From an uncultured Muribaculaceae bacterium (GTDB taxonomy: Bacteria > Bacteroidota > Bacteroidia > Bacteroidales > Muribaculaceae), in assembly GCA_944321725.1 (NCBI GenBank), contig CALUMI010000017.1, positions 1 through 45,646 on the forward strand: DNA of 45,646 bases, in the 5' to 3' direction. Below, piece after piece: positions 43,198-45,646 of the stretch. Position numbers and translations under genes: made by a program. Positions within the stretch are counted from its first letter, which is position 1. The number at the start of each line of letters is the position of its first letter. The notes under the pieces were generated by a model, which saw nothing but the letters and a program-made list of their open reading frames with translations, searched no databases and was not told where the DNA came from.

Positions 43198-43629
43198 TTA
43201 TTTGATTTCGATATTACGTGTCTGTTTCGGCTGCTCCTCTTTGGCAAGTTTAGGCAACTCGATATCGAGCACACCGTTGTTGACTGAGGCCGAAATCTTT
43301 TCTTTGTCCACATCGTCAGGCAAAATCATTGTCTGCTGGAACTTTGAGTAAGAGAATTCACGACGCAAATAACGGCCGTTCTTATGCTCGTCTTTCTTTT
43401 CGTCTTTCTTCTCCATAGAGATTACAAGATTGTTGTCCTCATCGATATGAACGTCAAAATCCTCTTTCGTCATACCCGGAGCGGCCAACTCCACCTTGTA
43501 TTCTTTGTCGTTCTCAATCACGTTGATAGCAGGAGCAGTAGCGTTTGCTCTTTCCATCCAATCGTTGTCGAAGAAATCATTGAAGATACTTGGCAACCAA
43601 TTCTGACTGTTTCTTCTAATCGGCATCAT
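43198..43629 (-). CDS. Hsp20/alpha-crystallin small heat-shock protein
   Basis: A 143-residue cytoplasmic holdase chaperone. After a flexible N-terminus (LPSIFNDFFDNDWMERANAT), the alpha-crystallin domain covers about 35-125. Landmarks are INVIENDKEYKVELAAPGM, NLVISMEKKDE, YLRREFSYSKFQQTMILPDD and the conserved A-x-x-x-NGVL-x-I/V-x-LPK (SVNNGVLDIELPK). The C-terminal tail carries an NIEIK anchoring motif. Two adjacent ATGs could start it; a strong Shine-Dalgarno-like GGAG lies about ten bases upstream, unusual for this phylum. It binds unfolding proteins under stress. The divergent neighbour is a TPR-CHAT protein. Confidence 0.95.
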   Translation of the reverse strand: MMPIRRNSQNWLPSIFNDFFDNDWMERANATAPAINVIENDKEYKVELAAPGMTKEDFDVHIDEDNNLVISMEKKDEKKDEHKNGRYLRREFSYSKFQQTMILPDDVDKEKISASVNNGVLDIELPKLAKEEQPKQTRNIEIK

Positions 43630-43671
43630 AATAAATATCTCCTATAATTTAATTTTACATTCCGTTAATTC

Positions 43672-43720
43672 CGGATGCCTTTGGAATTGTTCCTTCCGGA
43701 CTGCCTCCCATCGGCATCCG
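43672..43720 (-). promoter_or_regulatory. Stem-loop in the hsp20 leader
   Basis: CGGATGCC (43672-43679) pairs exactly with GGCATCCG (43713-43720). If transcription starts near 43773, this lies within a leader of about 145 bases. It is about 40 bases upstream of the start and does not cover the Shine-Dalgarno-like site. Confidence 0.35.
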
Positions 43721-43770
43721 TCTTATGATATATCAAACCTCATGCCAACGGCTACAGCCACGCCACACAG

Positions 43771-43822
43771 AAAATTTGTCAAACATAAATGACAATTTTT
43801 CGCCATTATGGTGACAAATTTT
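43771..43822. promoter_or_regulatory. Repeated TTGTCA/TGACAA sites between hsp20 and TPR-CHAT promoters
   Basis: Arms 43771-43781 and 43790-43800 form an 11-bp inverted repeat with one mismatch around eight bases (TTTGTCA and TGACAA cores). A third, exact copy of one arm (GACAAATTTT) is at 43813-43822. A -7 element TATGTTTG for hsp20 (43780-43787, minus strand) lies inside the repeat, so the sites could regulate both divergent genes. Confidence 0.5.
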
Positions 43823-43843
43823 CATTATCCGCCGTTTTTGGCG

Positions 43844-43851
43844 TATATTTG
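43844..43851 (+). promoter_or_regulatory. Putative -7 element of the TPR-CHAT gene
   Basis: TATATTTG matches TAnnTTTG and lies only seven bases before the ATG, implying a nearly leaderless transcript. An imperfect T-rich -33 lies near 43817-43822. Confidence 0.45.
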
Positions 43852-43858
43852 AAACATA

Positions 43859-45646
43859 ATGAACACCGCTATGAACAGGATTATCATCATTCTGACCGCA
43901 TTGTCGGCAATGTGCAATCTCGCATACGCCGAAACCAACGGCATCTCTGACACAGAAGACTATTCCATATCGCTGATTGACTCAATCTGCTTCTACTACA
44001 ACGCCGGGAATTTGGACACTGCCATAGAATTCGACAAAAAGCTGCAACAGCATGCCGGACGTACATATTTGGCGACATACCTCAACGCCATGGCTTTCAT
44101 GGAAGAGCGCAAGTACAATCTTGCCAATGCAATCAAATTTGGGAAAGAGGCTATTTACGTACAGGAACAAACCGGCAACGACGACAATATCGACTATATA
44201 GCGTCGATGATGCTACTTGCCCGCTACACATCCCATTCGGGCGACTATAAAGAATCTCTCAATATATTGCGTGATGCCGTCGGAAAACTGCGACACGTGC
44301 CGGAAAACAAAGAGTTTACAATATCCTTGCTCAGCGAACTCGCCTCTTGCCACAACAACTTATTGGAATACAACGAGGCCTTGCGAATATGCGACAATAT
44401 AACTGCAATCATCGACGGCAACCAAATGGAGGAAAGCATTGCATTGGCCAACACAATAGTAAAATTATCCGTGATTTACTCTGACGCCAACAACAATAAA
44501 AAAGCTATTTCTTTGGCAAAAAAAGCCATTGCAATCTATGAGCGGCTGGAAGGCGAGGAATACGACGTAAATGAGCATAAAGCCATCGCGCTCAACAATC
44601 TTGGCAATTTCTATTATCTCGCAGGCATGTACTCCGACGCAAGGAAACTATATGCCAAGTCCATGCTCATCAGGCAAAACTACAACGGGAAAAATCATCC
44701 GCAATATGCCGCGTCATTAAGTTCTCTCGCCTTGATCAACTCGCAAATAGGCGATTACGAAGAGGCTATACGGCTTAGCAGCAATGCGCTGAGAATCTAT
44801 GAGGCGGCATACGGACAGGAACACCACACCTGCCTGAACGAACTTTGCAACCTCGCCTCCTACAACCTATCGGCAGGCAACCTGTTACAGGCAACCATAT
44901 TAAGCACACAGGCACTTACCATATCCAAAAAAACAGGTGACAAAAGAAACATAAACTATATAAATGCGCTTGAGATTCTCGCAAGTTGCCAATCAGAATA
45001 TCATAAATATGACGAGGCCATAAAACTCTGCAATGAGGCGGCAAGGATAAGCAAAGAGCTCTACGGAGAGCAAAGCGCCAACTATGGCGACGCTTTAAAC
45101 AACCTTGCCGTTTACAACTACTACACAGGCAACGATTCTGTAGCCGCGCAATTAGCCTTGCAATCACTTGAAATAACAATAAAAGCGTCAGGCAAAAATC
45201 ATCCGGACAAATTACCGGCTATGCAAAACCTGATAGCATTTTTCTTCGACTACGACACTAAAAAAGCGGAAAAGGCAGCTATCGACGCTTTAGATGCCAC
45301 ATCGGAATTCGTCATCTCATCGTTCCGTGATTTGACAAGCTCCGAAAGACAGAATTTTTGGTATAAAAACAAGCGGCTGTATGAATATTGGCTGCCTAAA
45401 ACCGCCGATAAAATCAGGTCGAGCTCGCTGATTATGGCTGCCTACGACGGGGCTTTGCTGAGCAAGGGAATACTGCTGAACAGCGACATTGAGATGAGCC
45501 GCCTGCTGCTCGAGAGCGGCGACACTGCCATTGTTGCGCTCTACGACGGGATGCTCGCCAACCGCGCCTTTGCCGGCAAGCAGCGCGAGAATCTCGCCAT
45601 GCGGACCGACATGGACGACTCACTGAGAATGTCGGCAAGGCGGCTC
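43859..45646 (+). CDS. Exported TPR-CHAT protein, C-terminus cut by window edge
   Basis: Open from the ATG to the right edge: 596 codons without a stop. A signal peptide (MNRIIIILTALSAMCNLAYA preceded by MNTA, cut before ETNG) predicts export. Residues about 45-480 are tetratricopeptide repeats with TPR spacing, for example LNNLGNFYYLAGMYSDARKL, YAASLSSLALINSQIGDYEE and YGDALNNLAVYNYYTGNDSV. After residue 480, RDLTSSERQNFWYKNKR and AYDGALLSKGILLNSDIE match the region that precedes or begins CHAT (caspase-like) domains, in which a His-Cys dyad is expected beyond the window. In-frame start codons at 43859 and 43871 are both possible. The divergent neighbour is hsp20. Target and protease activity are unknown. 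Confidence 0.75.
   Translation, partial: MNTAMNRIIIILTALSAMCNLAYAETNGISDTEDYSISLIDSICFYYNAGNLDTAIEFDKKLQQHAGRTYLATYLNAMAFMEERKYNLANAIKFGKEAIYVQEQTGNDDNIDYIASMMLLARYTSHSGDYKESLNILRDAVGKLRHVPENKEFTISLLSELASCHNNLLEYNEALRICDNITAIIDGNQMEESIALANTIVKLSVIYSDANNNKKAISLAKKAIAIYERLEGEEYDVNEHKAIALNNLGNFYYLAGMYSDARKLYAKSMLIRQNYNGKNHPQYAASLSSLALINSQIGDYEEAIRLSSNALRIYEAAYGQEHHTCLNELCNLASYNLSAGNLLQATILSTQALTISKKTGDKRNINYINALEILASCQSEYHKYDEAIKLCNEAARISKELYGEQSANYGDALNNLAVYNYYTGNDSVAAQLALQSLEITIKASGKNHPDKLPAMQNLIAFFFDYDTKKAEKAAIDALDATSEFVISSFRDLTSSERQNFWYKNKRLYEYWLPKTADKIRSSSLIMAAYDGALLSKGILLNSDIEMSRLLLESGDTAIVALYDGMLANRAFAGKQRENLAMRTDMDDSLRMSARRL

Noticed and set aside
1..45646. CRISPR arrays, tRNA/rRNA genes, insertion sequences or prophage genes
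   Set aside because: No spaced direct repeats, cloverleaf sequence, transposase or phage structural motifs were seen by eye; a covariance-model scan would be the decisive test for RNAs.

Overview
The window looks like chromosomal DNA of a Bacteroidales bacterium, most likely a gut member near Muribaculaceae or Bacteroidaceae (family-level placement is inference). Supporting signs are FimA/Mfa1-type fimbrial genes with DUF3575/DUF3868 partners, NigD-like and DUF5683 proteins, an endonuclease I with a T9SS-like C-terminal tail, TonB-receptor-like barrels, and repeated Bacteroidota promoters of the form TTTG-N19/20-TAnnTTTG close to start codons. No tRNA, rRNA, CRISPR array, insertion sequence or prophage is visible, and no gene-free stretch exceeds about 270 bases.

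Layout. 1-6032 (minus strand): a fimbrial operon read from an AraC-family regulator through DUF3575, DUF3868/OmpA-like, Mfa2-like and fimbrillin genes to a fimbrial lipoprotein cut by the window edge. A run of ten C lies next to the regulator's putative promoter. 6327-12947: an iron-containing alcohol dehydrogenase, a CNNM/CorC-type protein overlapping a DedA protein, an XRE-cupin regulator with an acyl-CoA ligase, a 22-bp perfect inverted repeat, and a GYF-CD225-like membrane protein. 12961-17459 (minus): parA-parB-DUF5683-MltD with four LysM domains. 17638-20592 (minus): an acetyltransferase-like protein, then gtrA-DUF456-nadK. 20667-26048: a TonB-receptor-like barrel divergent from an MsbA-like ABC exporter plus purN. 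26072-27039: an AT-rich islet with a MntA antitoxin, a HepT-type toxin interrupted by a stop codon, and possible gene debris. 27040-34423: rlmN with a secreted nuclease (minus), and argH-aldo/keto reductase-Rieske-like lipoprotein-repeat protein (plus). 34528-38520: a NigD-like lipoprotein divergent from an ECF sigma factor and a protein with an anti-sigma-like N-terminus, one inner-membrane segment and an outer-membrane barrel, followed by an OmpA-family protein. 38582-43095: a second barrel protein and the divergent threonine-to-glycine pair (SDR threonine dehydrogenase and 2-amino-3-ketobutyrate CoA ligase). 43198-45646: a small heat-shock protein divergent from a secreted TPR-CHAT protein cut by the right edge.

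Most genes are housekeeping or envelope functions. The items most worth a second look are the dual-membrane anti-sigma/NigD locus, the exported TPR-CHAT protein that shares a repeat-rich promoter region with hsp20, the C10 tract at the fimbrial regulator, and the toxin-antitoxin pair whose toxin carries a nonsense codon.
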